Source of the DNA: Atherix ibis
Lineage: Eukaryota > Arthropoda > Insecta > Diptera > Athericidae
Direction: 5' to 3'
Assembly (NCBI GenBank): GCA_958298945.1
Contig: OY282607.1
Location: 52,181,020 to 52,245,019, forward strand
DNA: 64,000 nt
Part shown: in pieces, positions 33,238 to 45,042 of the stretch
How the letters are laid out: every line of letters starts with the position of its first letter
Position numbering within the stretch: the first letter of the stretch is position 1
Position numbers and translations under genes: made by a program
Notes under the pieces: generated by a model
Database searches by the model: none
What the model was told of the DNA's origin: nothing
The model's input: the letters and a program-made list of their open reading frames with translations, nothing else

Positions 33238-34115
33238 TTACTTTTTCGTAAATACTTCAAAAAAAGTGAAAACTAAAGTGTAGTTATATTGTTGATAAGT
33301 GCCAAAATATGCTTGCATATTTATGCTTGCATACTTTTGTTGTTTTTCAAGTTGTTTTTTGGCACTTACTTTCCGATAAGTGCCAAAAAAACCAACTTGA
33401 AAAACAACAAAAGTATGCAAGCATTTCGGTATTCTACCACTTTTATGGAGAATGGCGTGTTTAAAAACTCTCCGAAAGTCTACAAAATTGAGGCTCTTGA
33501 TATTTGATTGATATTTACGAATAAAAAATAAATCATTTCATATCAAAAGATTGTACAATATAACAAATAAAAATTGCCTGTCGTTGTGTTTAAATTGTAT
33601 TTTTGTTTTCAATAAGTTAATTAAAATGAATATAAATTATGCTTTTGGAATTCAATAAATTTCTATTACGAAAACTTAATGTCAGCGGGTGTCATGTCTA
33701 CATAAAATCTACACAAAAGTATGCAAGCATTACGATTTCTCACCACTTTTGAGATAATTATTTTAGCTAGAAAATTGTGTATACATATACGAAAATCTGA
33801 CATTCAGTGTCCTATCCAGGTATTCGTTAATCTAAGATTTTAAGTTACCCCATTCGATTGTACAACAAATAAAAATTGACTGTCGTTGTGTTTAAATTAT
33901 ATTTTTCTTTAGAATAAGTGAATTATAAATTTCTATTACGAAAACTAGATGTCAAGCGGTATCATGTCTACATAAAAAAATCTACACAAAAGTATGCAAG
34001 CGTTACGATTTCCCGCCGCTTCTGTAATAATTAAGCCAGAAAATTGCGTATACATATACGAAAATCTGACGTATTGGCCTATCCAGGTATTCATTAATCT
34101 AAGATTTTAAGTTAC
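33238..34115. repeat. Dispersed repeat R4, copy 1, with internal duplication
   Basis: Marked by the phrase AAAGTATGCAAGC(A/G)TT followed by CGG/CGA and a CCACTTTT-like stretch, which occurs at 33412, 33716 and 33988 here and at 48949 and 49267. Segment 33545-33835 is duplicated in tandem, diverged, at 33858-34105. Copies end near CCAGGTATTC(G/A)TTAATCTAAG. Related copy at 48870-49350. No protein seen; probably a non-autonomous element of unknown class. Confidence 0.75.
33324..33423. repeat. Long inverted repeat (snap-back)
   Basis: Left arm 33324-33368 and right arm 33377-33423 are near-perfect reverse complements (TGCTTGCATACTTTTG... with ...CAAAAGTATGCAAGCA) with small indels in the A/T run; loop about 8 bases (TTTCCGAT region). 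A direct echo, TATGCTTGCATA, lies just left at 33309. It would fold into a stem of about 45 bp. Confidence 0.85.
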
Positions 34116-35216
34116 TTCATTAGATTGTTTTTGAAAAAATAATTAAAAAGCTTAGAGGTTTTTCCCCACAACAACATTTGTAAATAATTACTGTTGGTTT
34201 TTTTTACAAAAGAATATGAATTTTAATTCTGAATATTTAATTTTTTTCCTATCAAGTTAAAATTTGTTTTGAATTAAATATTAAACTACCAATTCCGATT
34301 ATAAATAATAGTTATTCAAAGGTATTGCTAAAAAAATTAGTAAAAATAAAGAAATCAAAATAAAATCTCCATCTTATCTCTTCTATACCATAAGTTAAAT
34401 GAAGTTCATTCATTAATCGACTAAAACTTTTAACTGCCTTAATGGCTTTTTCAACTTTTTACTTTTTTATCTTATCAAGAAATATATTATCAAAAATAAA
34501 GAAAAACTGAGAGAAAAAAAACAACATTTGAACATATAAGAACACGGTTAGAAAATGGGTGTTGTCTGTGATAATAAGTGAAATTTTAGTTCACAATTTA
34601 CGCGTTTAGTATTTAACTTTTCAGTTTGTACGATAAATTCATATGCGAATCATTGTAGACAGTTTTCTGCATATTCCAACATTATAGTATTATTATAATT
34701 ATAACTATTTATTATAGTTTCGGGGTTATTTTCTTTCGAAATGTTTATTTATTTTCCTTAATAAATGTACTAATTAATGAATAATTAGCAAGTTGGTTGG
34801 TTCTTAAAGTAGAGATTCTTATGACTATTAAAAATTTAAAAGTATTTTTTTTAGTATAAGACACGAAATTCGGCGTGATTTTTTTTCTCTCTCGAATTTC
34901 TTCGTTTCTGGTTTTTTACAGAATTGATTTTATGTGTTTGTTTATATTATATTGTAGAACGGCTTGACCGTATAATAACTAAAGTAATCATACTTATTGT
35001 GAATAATAAAATATTTTTAATGACAAAACCCATTGTGAATTATTGTAAATAAAAACTGTTATCTGATACGGAATTTTTAATATATTGTAGTTACTATTAC
35101 TATTGGTTTTTATTATTATTAAGAGTACTTTTAAAAAAAAATATTTATCATTAATATTCTCTATAAGTAAAATTTAAAACGTTTATTAAATCAAAAAAAG
35201 AAAAATTGGAGAAAAA

Positions 35217-35306
35217 ATGTACACAAAAGAATTGATGAATCACATTGAGGAGTATGTTCGTGAAGTGATCAAGTATCAAGTGGAATGGGATACGTTGTCA
35301 GGTTGA
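35217..35306 (+). CDS. Small isolated open frame, unidentified
   Basis: ATG (context AAAAAATG) opens MYTKELMNHIEEYVREVIKY, then QVEWDTLSG and TGA. The amino-acid mix (charged, amphipathic helix-like) stands out from the AT-rich surroundings. The last codons CA|GGTTGA could instead be an exon end at a GT. I recognise no family. It may be a short exon, a small peptide or chance. Confidence 0.25.
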   Translation: MYTKELMNHIEEYVREVIKYQVEWDTLSG

Positions 35307-35485
35307 AAATATTATGCATTAAAAAGAAATATTAATAAAAAAGCAACTTTAAAAAAAATATATATAAACTACATATTTTACATGATATTAGAAAAAAAAA
35401 TTTTCGTTCTCCTACTCGAAATAATTATCTTTGCAAGAGTTTCTGCTTAACAGATTTCCCACAATTTCTTATGTGTATGATAACA

Positions 35486-35521
35486 TTACCAAATAAGGGT
35501 AGAAGTCGCCTTATTTGGTAA
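35486..35521. repeat. Perfect 13-bp hairpin
   Basis: Arms TTACCAAATAAGG (35486-35498) and CCTTATTTGGTAA (35509-35521) pair fully around a 10-base loop. Confidence 0.8.
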
Positions 35522-36260
35522 AAAAAATGTAATTGATATTTGCTAGTTGGTTAAGTTATCATCAAATTGGAATCTAATAAATAAAAATGATTTTTGCTAT
35601 TTCACAAAAAAACCTATAAAAAATGTATTGTCAGAAATGTTATCATAGAACATACTATATACAATATGTACATACATGTAAGATTTTGTTTGCATTACTC
35701 ACAATTCATGTACATAAAATACACATGAAAAAAACAATTTTTTTCTACGAATAAAAGTTATAACCTCACGTATTTACTATTGCAGTGAGTAAACTTGTTC
35801 GTTCTACTCTCAACTCTTCTCTGAAGCGCGAGTATGAATTTGACTTTTAAATTTTTGATATCACTGCTTACACTTTTGTTTTTTTTATAAATTTTTTTTC
35901 TATATCAAGACAAACAAAAACTTGTTTATTCAAGCGATTAAAATTGAATAAAAAACGTTTGAATTTTTTTAAAAGCGAACTGTTTGATTGGAGTTTTCTG
36001 TTTTCTACTGAATTATTATTGACATTACCTCACAACAAATACTAAAGCAGCCTTGAAGGCTGAAGGCTGTTCGTATTTCATGTCCCCGAATTTATAAGCC
36101 AAACACGCATTGGACTTCTCTTTTTTTAGGTGGTGCCATCTTCTCATTGAGATCTATTCTTTCCGATTTTGGTACTCACCATTGAGAATTATGTCAGCAC
36201 TAGCATCAGTATCGTTCTAAGAGAAATAAAACCAATTGTGCCTCTCAAGCTCAAAATGTA

Positions 36261-37321
36261 TTAGTTTGTTCGGAAAGTAATTTCGTTTTTTTAAAATAAA
36301 AATGAAAGATGATTTTCTTATAGTGAATTAATATTTTATTCAATTAAATATTGTCCAGTCTGATTCAATACCCTTTGCCGTTTTTCTTGCACTGATCCAA
36401 GTGATTTTTGACCTTCCTCATTTGAATTCAACATTTTACCGTCTAAAAATTTTGTAGAGACTGGACCAAATGATAATCGGAAGGTGCTAGGTCTGGAGAG
36501 TATGGTGGGTGTGGCAGTATATCCCATACAAGCTCTATAAGCTTTTGCCGAGTGGTCAAACTTGCAATATGTGGTCTCGCATTATCCTGTTGGAACACTA
36601 TATCTTTCCTATTGATCAATTCTGGCCTTTTTTTTAAGTGAATCAGTCAATTTGTCCAACTGATGACAGTACACTTCATAATTGATCGTTGTGTTGCTCG
36701 GTAGAAGCTCAAAATAAACGATTCCTTTTAAATTCCCCCTAAACACGTCAATGTGACGGCACAAATTTTTTTCCGTAAGAGGATGAGGAACCCATATGTC
36801 GACCTTTGAGATTAAACCTAGCCGTTTCAAATGATCATGAACGGTCGAATTCGATAAATTTAACCTCTCAGCGATCTCATGAGTTGTTATTAGCCGATTT
36901 GCATCCATTAATACCTTTATTGTGTCTTCATCAGCTTCAACTGGCCTTCCAGAACGTGGTGCATCTTCGAGATCAAAATTACCGGATCGAAATTTTGTAA
37001 ACCAGTTTTGGCACTGGCGCTCACTTAACACATCTTCTCCATACACATCGGATAATTTTTTTCTTGCTTGAATAGCATTTTTATCTTTTCCATAGTAAAA
37101 AAGTAAAATATGCCGCAAATGCTGTTTTTCACTTTCCATATTTAAAAGGGTATCAACCAAAAACTACTAAGCAGAATCAATCGAATTTTTCACAAGCAAG
37201 CCCTGTTATGTCCGCTGTCAAAATACATATGATTATGCGGCTTAAGTGTAAAGTTGGTTGTGAAAAAATATAATTAAGTCCTCTGTTGGGAAACTACGAA
37301 ATTACTTTCCGAACAACCCAA
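36261..37321 (-). mobile_element. Mariner element, family A copy 3 (internally deleted)
   Basis: 1061 bp, flanked by TA (36259-36260 and 37322-37323). Termini 36261-36286 and 37296-37321 are well preserved (TTAGTTTGTTCGGAAAGTAA against TTGGGTTGTTCGGAAAGTAA), the best inverted repeats of family A. The transposase lacks its first catalytic region. Confidence 0.92.
36327..37139 (-). pseudogene. Mariner transposase (family A copy 3), deleted
   Basis: ATG at 37139 reads MESEKQHLRHILLFYYGKDK and stays open to about 36609 through both HTH regions (EIAERLNLSNSTVH). A deletion then joins CRHIDVF directly to LKGIVYFELLPSNTT, removing the TGDE (first Asp) and WWD segments. Frameshifts follow near 36610 and 36420. 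The C-terminal KRQRVLNQTGQYLIE remains. Apparent residues before the ATG start only at TTG and are leader. Confidence 0.85.
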
Positions 37322-37564
37322 TACATTCGTCATTCACATGGTCAGAATGCATCACGTGAATCCTTGAAGATTTTTCATTTGTTTAAATCCTTCAATTTGT
37401 AACGTTTGCCGAATTTAACTACTGTTTTGAAATTAAAAATAACTTCAACGCCCTTCTCATCTGTACAGCGAGATATTATAAATGCCAATTATATACTGAT
37501 GTATTTGTCAATAATTTGCGTTAAAAAAATCAATATGGTTTAGTTGCAATATGTGTATGTTAAA

Positions 37565-37995
37565 CAATAGAAACGTCAAGTTGCATTGGTTTCCCGCTTA
37601 TGTTGGCATCCTGGGTAATAAATGCTCTCATAGTATGGCGTGGAAGGTTCTCCATGGTCTTGTGCGCACACTGTAATCTCAAACTTGCCCAGCTTGCTAA
37701 CAAAATGGCACTTATCATCAGTACCTACGGTTCCATGGAAGAGATTCGACAAATAGAATAGAAAATTTCCTGGTTTATTAATAGAGTCTCAATCAACTCT
37801 CTAATGTATTATCAATTCTTTAAATTTCCTTAACCCTTTTGATTGCTTAACCTCTTACCGAATACTATTTCATCGACTCTTCTTTTTCCTTCTCTGAAAA
37901 CTATCTGGTTCATATCCTCCGAGCACATCCCAGCATTTTTCTCGCTCACCTCGTCTGAGCGCTATTCTCGCTCAACTCCGCCGAGAACTAAACTC
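37565..37995 (+). repeat. Repeat R3 copy 1 (uninterrupted), LINE-derived
   Basis: The 5' part reads VKLHWFPAYVGILGN, an RNase H box of a LINE. The rest is non-coding, with AACTCTCTAATGTATTATCAATTC at its middle and CTCAACTCCGCCGAGAACTA at its end. The same sequence at 40980-41200 plus 42385-42600 is split by mariner B, so this copy shows the unoccupied site. Confidence 0.8.
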
Positions 37996-40650
37996 TTTTT
38001 CTAAGCACTATTTTCACTCACCTCTCCCAACCACCATATCCTTCGAACAAAATTTACCAATAATATTCTTTATCAAATCTAAATTTAGTTCGTATAACAA
38101 AATTGCAATAAATGTAAGATTTCGATAACACCCCATTTTTTGTTGGTAATTTTTTATTGAGGGGATACCCACGCTAAGTAACAAGCCGAATTCCAACTGA
38201 AAACCGCAGCGAAGAAGACCTGAGTTTTTTTTCCACTCAGGATTAAACTAAGCAGGAACTGCAAACTTTGAAGATATTTTCAAAAAATTAATGTGGTTAC
38301 TTCGAATCACTTGAGAAGATGACCGTGAATGGAGCTTTTCAGTTTTAGAAAATATTAATTCTCTTATTTTCTTTTGAACCGCCTTAGTAAGTAATCAATA
38401 AGCTGATTTGCTATTAACTGTCTAAGATTTCTGAATATTTTAATCAGAAATTGTTAAACACGATTTTCTGTTAAAACAATGAGCCCATCTATGGGCAAAT
38501 ATGTTTGTTTTAAAATTATTTGTTTTAAGATTATTTCCTTTCTCTTTCGAAGGACAACAAAATCATAAAGATAGAAGAAAAAATAATTGTTTTTCTTTCG
38601 TGTGTATATTTTAAATCAGGAAAGTTCAAAGGCTTTTTGTGTTTTCATATCCTTTAGCTTTAGCTCGCTACTTCCGTATAAGGAAAAGAATCCTTTTTGC
38701 TGTCTTCTTAAATCCTCCACAAAGGAATTGCTTCGATTCAACTATATTCGCTTTGATCAAAAATATCATAACAATAATAAAAGGAATATGGTATGAATGA
38801 ATAAAAATGAGAGGGGAAATAAAATCTACAAATAAACACACATAGAATATTATATAAACAGTAAGAATTGTTATTATAGTGGGTATGGGAGAATACAGAA
38901 GAAAGGATGTCCTCCCAATAGCAAATGGAAGTTATTCGGCGGGAATCACTTTTAGAATGACTTCAAACACGCCAAAGATCACTTCCACTTTTCATTCCGT
39001 AAATAACGTTTGCTATTCGTCTAAATTCTTGTTAGTTGGAAGCACTTCTTCATAGAACTAATTACATAGCGTATGTTAATAAAGAAAAATTGATTTTTTG
39101 TCACTTTTCATTTAAGAAGAAGAAAAAAAGTAAAGTCGTATGATGGCTTTTTAGGTGTTTTCTTTCATTTTGGTTTATGATTTCTGAGGTGGTTTAAAGC
39201 TCGAATCGGTATGGTTTTACTCTTTCTTATAAGAAGTAGTTCTAATTTAACTTTAATTCTTTCGATTGCAGAAGTACTTCAAAATTCACCAATTATGAGT
39301 ACTATGCTCACTTGTACGAATACATTTAAATAATTTCATTTCTCTTTATGTACTCTAGTATAAGCAGTAGTAGTATTTTTTTTAAATATATTTTATACTT
39401 ACACATATATGTAAATAATCAAGAAAAAGGGATAACAAAATTGCAACGATTTGCTAACTAACGATATGAAATTTAGGTCAGGAGGCTGACTGTCGTCGTC
39501 CAGGAGTATAGGCCCAGGTTCATTGCGTATCGTCTCATTTTTTATTACTTATAGATTATCATCGTTCGTAAATTGTGTATCCTTTTTCTTAAATAATGTA
39601 ATACAAAGATGTACATACTAAAATATGGGAAAAAAATAATAATAAAGGAATTATGGGATTACTGTTGTACCCACGTCCGGTTTGCATCTTTTTTTTCCTC
39701 TCTAAAAGCTTCTGAGAATTTCTCATTCTTTCATGGCTCTTATGTGTACACAAAATATTCTGTATACTTTCAATGATTTATATACTATTATTAACTTATT
39801 GAACGTTTTATTTATATTGAATATAAACTACTGTGTAGTGTATGTGTAACAGAATTGAATTCTGTTCAATATTATTAACCTGGGAACTATAGTAAATAAA
39901 TTAAGTTTTATTCTTAACTTTAATATCGTTTTATTAAGTAAGTCTTTTATGGAAATTTTATTAATCAGAAAATTTTGATATATTATGATACATGCGTACG
40001 TGATTGAATTTAATAAAGTCACATAAAAAGTTTATCAGAAATAATTAATAAAAAAAATAAAAATCGTTGGCTTTGAACATAATCGTATCAGGCAGAGCAC
40101 ACTAAAAGCTTATCTGTGCTTTGAAATGGGTTTACTTTATTCACAATTTACTAAGTGTAGTCATTCCATGAATGACTCATGTGTCTACGTTTGCAATTTA
40201 TGTGGGAAAGCCTAAAAGTATCCACATTTTACCGATTACCTTTTCAGATAGTATTTGTATTTATAAATATATACAATGAAATTACTTAGATCTAATTCTT
40301 CAAAGTAATAATTTTCATTACAAGTTCCCGAAAACTCATATGTGTATAGTAGATAAGAAACCAAAAAAAAAAAATTACGTAGCAATTTTTATAAAACATT
40401 GTCTACTGAACGAACGAGAACATTTGCGAAGTAGTACATAGAACGCCTCTTGTATATGAAATTTCGATAACAACATTTTATCATACTCATGGATAGTCTA
40501 ATTTGTAGAAACTTTTAAGGAACTATAGAGCAATTGTAAAATTGTAAAAATCTGAAATTGCCAAACGGCTACAATAATATTGTTTAGATATTCGGTTGTT
40601 ACATCGTTGATGGTCTTAAAACTCCAGACAAGGCTTTCGTTTTTTATTAA
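37996..40650. other. No gene identified
   Basis: AT-rich sequence with no conserved coding. Short open stretches (60-70 codons) at 38014-38196 and 38587-38796 show no motif. Confidence 0.45.
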
Positions 40651-40990
40651 TTTTACAGATAATTACAATATAGAAACAAGCAGATTTATATAATATTAAT
40701 GATTAACAGAAAGGATTATGGAGAGTGAACATCCATCGGAGTTTCCTCGTGTGCGCGTGTTAAAAGTTAGTATTTTAACAAATCTATAGTTGTCGATGAC
40801 TCTTTTGTGGTAAGGATGTGAAGCATCTCTGTCGAAAAAAGGGATTAGTACGATTGGATAAAAGAGAACATCGGCAGTTTTACGAATTATTTTTGACTAA
40901 GGGTATTGGAGTCGACGAGAATTAGAAGGGTTAGTAGAGCCCCAGAATTCTAGTCCGTAAGTCCATATGGGTTTCTGTAGGGCATTGGTT
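40651..40990 (-). pseudogene. Jockey-type LINE RT C-terminus and 3' UTR
   Basis: Minus strand reads NALQKPIWTYGLEFWGSTNP, then SNSRRLQYP and QSKIIRKTADV, the conserved C-terminal block of jockey-clade reverse transcriptase (same block as at 2.6 kb). Downstream non-coding text (CCGATGGATGTTCACTC... towards 40660) recurs at 53290-53420, so it is probably the element 3' UTR. It abuts repeat R3 head-on at about 40985. Confidence 0.65.
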
Positions 40991-41200
40991 ATGTTGACAT
41001 CCTGGGTAATGAATGGGCTGATAGTATGGCGTGAAAGGTTCTCCACGGTCTTGTGCGCACACTGTAATCTTGATTTTGTCCAGCTTGCTAACAAAATGGC
41101 ACTTACCATCAATAGCTACGGTTCTATGGAATAGATTCGACAGATAGAGTAGAAAACCTTTCTGGTTTATTAATAGAGTCTCAATCAACTCTCTAATGTA
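40980..41200 (+). repeat. Repeat R3 copy 2, left half
   Basis: Matches 37597-37830: reads YVDILGNEWADSMA, an RNase H box, and continues to AACTCTCTAATGTA, where mariner B interrupts it. Confidence 0.8.
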
Positions 41201-42384
41201 TTGGGTTGGCAACTTAGTGATTGCGGATTTTAAATAAGAAGAAAAATTCAAAATTTTTACTTAAAAATATAACTTTATTCAATTAGGTATTGTCCGTTTT
41301 TGTCGATGACCCTTTGCCATCTTTCAGGCAGTGTCATAATTACGTGTTCGTAAAACTTATTACTTTTGCTAGCAAAAAACTGAATGTGATTTTACATCAT
41401 CAGTGTCATTAAAAATTTTGCCATTTAAGTAGTTATGCATGGAACGAAATAAATGGTAATCTGAAGGCGCTAGGTCAGGGCTATATGGTGGATGTGACAA
41501 CACATCCCAATCTAATTCCAATAATTTTTGCTGTCTAATTCCAATAACACCCTTACGATTTGCCAATTCTGGCCGCTTTTCTTGAACTGCATTGCTCAGT
41601 TTGACGAGTTGTTGAACGTACACGGTGGAATTAATCGTTTGATTTCTTGGTAAAAGTTCAGAGTGCAGAATTCCTTTATAATCCCACCAAACTGACAGCA
41701 TAATCTTCTTTTGGTGCATCTCAGCTTTTGATGTCGTCTGAGGTGGTTCATCTCGCATCACCCACGATCATTTCCGAATAACGTTGTTGTAAACTATCGA
41801 CTTTTCGTCGCCAGTTATTAGTCACTTCAGAAATGGATCTGTTTCGTTGCGTTTCAGAACCGAATCACAGATGCTAATGCGTTGCGTCAAATGAATTTCC
41901 TTAAACTGATGAGGAATCCATAAATCGATTTTCTAAACATATGTGTAGCCAAACTGTTTTAATTTTTTTTCAATGCATGTATGCGATACATTGAGCTTCT
42001 CTGCAATCTCTCGTGTTGTGCTATGACGATCTGAATCGATAATGGCCTTGATATGGGTTTCATCAACTTCAACTGGACGGGCCCGATCGTTGCGCATTTT
42101 TTAGTGAAAAATCACCAGAACGAAATTTCTTTCAAGGCTTCATTCCCATATACGGCACATAACTTCTTGTGTACCTGCAATGCGTTCTTGCCTTTTCGAA
42201 AATAATTTAATAAAATATATCTAAAATGCACGTCTTATCCTTCCATTTTTAAATTTGGGTGAAAACAAAACTTAATAACTAAAAGATACAATTTTTTACT
42301 AAATTAAAGGCGGAATTCCAAACAACAAGAAAACAATATAGGTTAGGGGCTTTGAACACGTTCACATAACAAAAAAATGAGCTA
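41201..42384 (-). mobile_element. Mariner element, family B, inserted in repeat R3
   Basis: Comparison with the uninterrupted copy at 37.8 kb fixes the insertion: the target is TA (41199-41200 and 42385-42386) and the inserted DNA runs 41201-42384. The left terminus TTGGGTTGGCAACTTAGTGA is mariner-like. The expected mirror terminus is not seen at the right end, which reads ...AAAAAAATGAGCTA, so the right end is decayed or carries extra DNA. Confidence 0.85.
41275..42246 (-). pseudogene. Mariner transposase (family B), broken
   Basis: ATG at 42246 is followed by a stop within four codons; the frame then shows RYILLNYFRKGKNALQVHKK and LCAVYG, the N-terminal HTH region. A clean stretch (41369-41761) reads DEPPQTTSKAEMHQKKIMLS, VWWDYKG, LVKLSNAVQEKRPELANRKG, then a deletion that removes the QDNA (second Asp) block, and SHPPYSPDLAPSDYHLF (third Asp). 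The C-terminus with LIE-stop is at 41275. Family B is distinct from A, though related. Confidence 0.85.
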
Positions 42385-42605
42385 TATTATCAATTCTTTA
42401 AAATATTATCAACTCTTCAAAATTGCTCAACCCTTTTGATTGCTTAACCTCTTACCGAATACTATTTCATTGACTCTTCTTTTTCCTTCTCCGAAAACTA
42501 TCTAGTTCATCTCCTCCGAGCACTTTATCCGCACATCTCCCAGCATTATCTCGCTCACCTCCTCCGAGTGCTATTCTCGCTCAACTCCGCCGAGAACTAC
42601 CATAT
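42385..42605 (+). repeat. Repeat R3 copy 2, right half
   Basis: Resumes at TATTATCAATTCTTTAAA and matches 37829-37990, including TTGCTTAACCTCTTACCGAA and CTCAACTCCGCCGAGAACTA. Confidence 0.8.
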
Positions 42606-43640
42606 ACCATTAGTCCATATGGGTTTACATAGGGGTATTGTATAGAAATACTTTGCTGTCTATAGTAAGTTTAGAATGTTTAGTTAGTCTGTGTGAATTA
42701 TATGTGAAGCGTTTGTCTAAATTCAGTTCTGGGTACTGAAATTCTGTGTCTGGTGGTATTTCTCCGCGTCTCAGATATACAGGAAAGTACATGGCTGACG
42801 GTGGAGTGTAAAAGTTATGTGGACATATTTAAAGGTCTTTCAGTTGAGTAATTTCAATCTAAACATCCAAAACAATAATTTATTTTATTCTAAACAATAG
42901 AAAAATTTAATCCTTAATGTGTTAACAGCATTTTGAATTTATTATAAATGGCGATTGACGTATGATTCTAATAATACTGAAATATTAAATGACTTTTGGT
43001 TTCGTATTACTATTGTCGAGTGACTTTTTTTGAATGGAATTTTGATAATGAGATATTAGGGATTTGTTTAATTTATTATTTTTAAATTTTAATTTTATAT
43101 TTTTATTATTTTATTTGTAATCAAAATATATTAATTATTACAAATTTTTGCCATTATTTCAATGCTATTTAAATCAATCCTAGTTGTTGACATAGTTTTA
43201 ACTGAAAATTCACAACCCAAAAAAAAAATGAATGCACTGATGAACTATGGCAATAAGTAGTGACAATTTCTTGATAATTTCACAAGTTTTTACTAGAAAC
43301 TTAAATAATTGTTTTATACCAAGTTTATGAAAATCATGTAAAAAATAGCATATTCGATATTTACAATAAAACCCCGCCTATTACCTACAACTTAAATAGA
43401 GGAATGATAGTATCCATATTTAATTAACATAACAAAATATATTTAATTTGAATTTTAAGATATTTCACAATGTTTGTTAGTATGTACGGTCCTTTAAATT
43501 TTGTGAAGAAAGTTATTTTGTTTGATCAGATTAAAAAAAAGACTTGGAAGAGGGATTACTTTTACGGAAAAAGATCAGATATGCTGAAAACCCAGATAAT
43601 TAGAAAATAGATCGTATGTGTTTTCGAGAAAAAAAATTTG
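42606..43640. other. No gene identified
   Basis: AT-rich, no recognised coding. 42700-42830 is less AT-rich and may be old LINE sequence. Confidence 0.4.
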
Positions 43641-43644
43641 GATG

Positions 43645-43860
43645 TAAGCAGGATGTTCAATATAGATTCTGAATAGATTTAGTAGCCAGAATTTTGGTAA
43701 TGATTTTGAGTCGACTGAACTGTTTGCAGTGAGACTTCAAAAGCCAGTGTCTCTGTTGTTTCAGTATGAGCTTCTCTATATGAATGAGAATTTTGTTTAA
43801 TGTAGGGAACTGAACACGTTCATTCTCAAAATTCCCATATTCCTCGGCACTGGGCATTTC
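43645..43860 (-). pseudogene. I-like LINE C-terminal remnant
   Basis: One minus-strand frame reads SVDSKSLPKFWLLNLFRIYI followed by EHPAYI, which aligns with IPKFWARKLLRIRIEHTALT of the copies at 19.15 and 63.2 kb. Another frame is open for 66 codons (MPSAEEYGNFENERVQFPTL) but matches nothing and is probably a shadow. Confidence 0.5.
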
Positions 43861-43924
43861 TATTATTGAGTAGATTATATAAAAATCTCGTTAAGTACAT
43901 TGTTCAATTGGTCCCAAAAGACTT

Positions 43925-44182
43925 TTAGTAAAAATGATGATTTTGTATTTGTTGTAAGGTTAAATAGCGATCTCTATCGTCATTTTTAATTACCCTTATC
44001 ATTGTAATATTTCGGTGTAGGTCTGCTGAATCAAAAGGCGACACGGCCTTCAAGTCCAACAATTTCAGCATGTTATTAGCATTCTGCCTAACACTGCGTA
44101 TTCCGGTACCACAAATGTCGCAGCAATAGACTTTGGAGACAGGATCGTTCTCACCAATGAAGTTAGAATTGGAGCCACAGGT
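43925..44182 (-). CDS. Unidentified open frame with CxxC motif, possible exon
   Basis: Behind a good acceptor (TTGTATTACAG, ending at 44183) the minus strand reads TCGSNSNFIGENDPVSKVYC, then CDICGTGIRSVRQNANNMLK, LLDLKAVSPFDSADLHRNIT and on to QIQNHHFY-stop. Composition is protein-like and the CCDICGTG segment suggests a metal-binding knuckle. No ATG opens the frame (it begins upstream only at TTG), so it would have to be a last exon or a transposon relic. I do not recognise the family. Confidence 0.35.
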   Translation of the reverse strand, partial: TCGSNSNFIGENDPVSKVYCCDICGTGIRSVRQNANNMLKLLDLKAVSPFDSADLHRNITMIRVIKNDDRDRYLTLQQIQNHHFY

Positions 44183-44199
44183 ACTGTAATACAACGTTC

Positions 44200-45042
44200 A
44201 ATTTAACCTTGCTAGTGACCCATATTGCACTGTTCTAATAATATATGACAATAATATTCCTCAATATTCAATTGGGGCTTATTACTATCGTCTGACTCAT
44301 GATAGTTGCACTTAGTTTTATTGACAAAAAATAAATTGTCAATAAAAATTATCTGAACAAAAATATAAAAAAGCACAAAATCGAACATGCAAAATCATTA
44401 AAGAAAAAATGATATTATTTATTTACCAAGTTATTTTCAATCTTATTCTTTGTACTTAAAATGCATTTCTTTTCCGTACAATATGACATTGAAAAGGTAT
44501 AAAGCCCTTTTCCGTACAATATGACATTATAAGACAATAAAGCCTTTGCTGAACTTGCCATTTGTACATTGAAATGAAATATTTCGTATCATCATTTTTG
44601 CTCATTAAATTGTCGCTGTGATGTATAGAAAAAGTAATAATTTTTCCAATTATATTTTTATACTTTTAATAAATTAACAAGTACACATATGCATTATCAC
44701 TGATAACATATTTAATATACCATAGAATGAAATAAAAGAAAACCCGATCGTAAGAAATATTTATGTTCTTAGATGATTTGTTTATTCAATTTAATTACTA
44801 AGCGATAACGGGCTAAAGACCTTATATCAATGATACAAGCACACAGATACGAATATTTATGGATGAATAACGCTGAACCACTGTAACGTGATCTTTAAAG
44901 AGATTCTCAGCTATGAATAACGCTAACGAAGATCGATCGGTGGCTCTAAAGCTTAGATTACATATTGCGTTTAATACACGATTTTCTCCTGCAAATGGTT
45001 CACTGTCAAAGCGTCTAATTCTACGAATAGTTCGCCGGTATA
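44200..45042. other. No gene identified
   Basis: AT-rich. The phrase CTTTTCCGTACAATATGACATT is present twice in direct repeat (44470 and 44508). Confidence 0.45.

Larger units (their letters stand above)
34116..36260. other. AT-rich region; small open frame and hairpin listed separately
   Basis: No recognised gene. Contains an isolated 29-codon open frame (35217) and a perfect hairpin (35486). Confidence 0.45.

Noticed and set aside
41201..42384. Symmetrical mariner termini for element B
   Set aside because: The expected reverse complement of TTGGGTTGGCAACT is not at the right end; limits were taken from the empty-site comparison instead.
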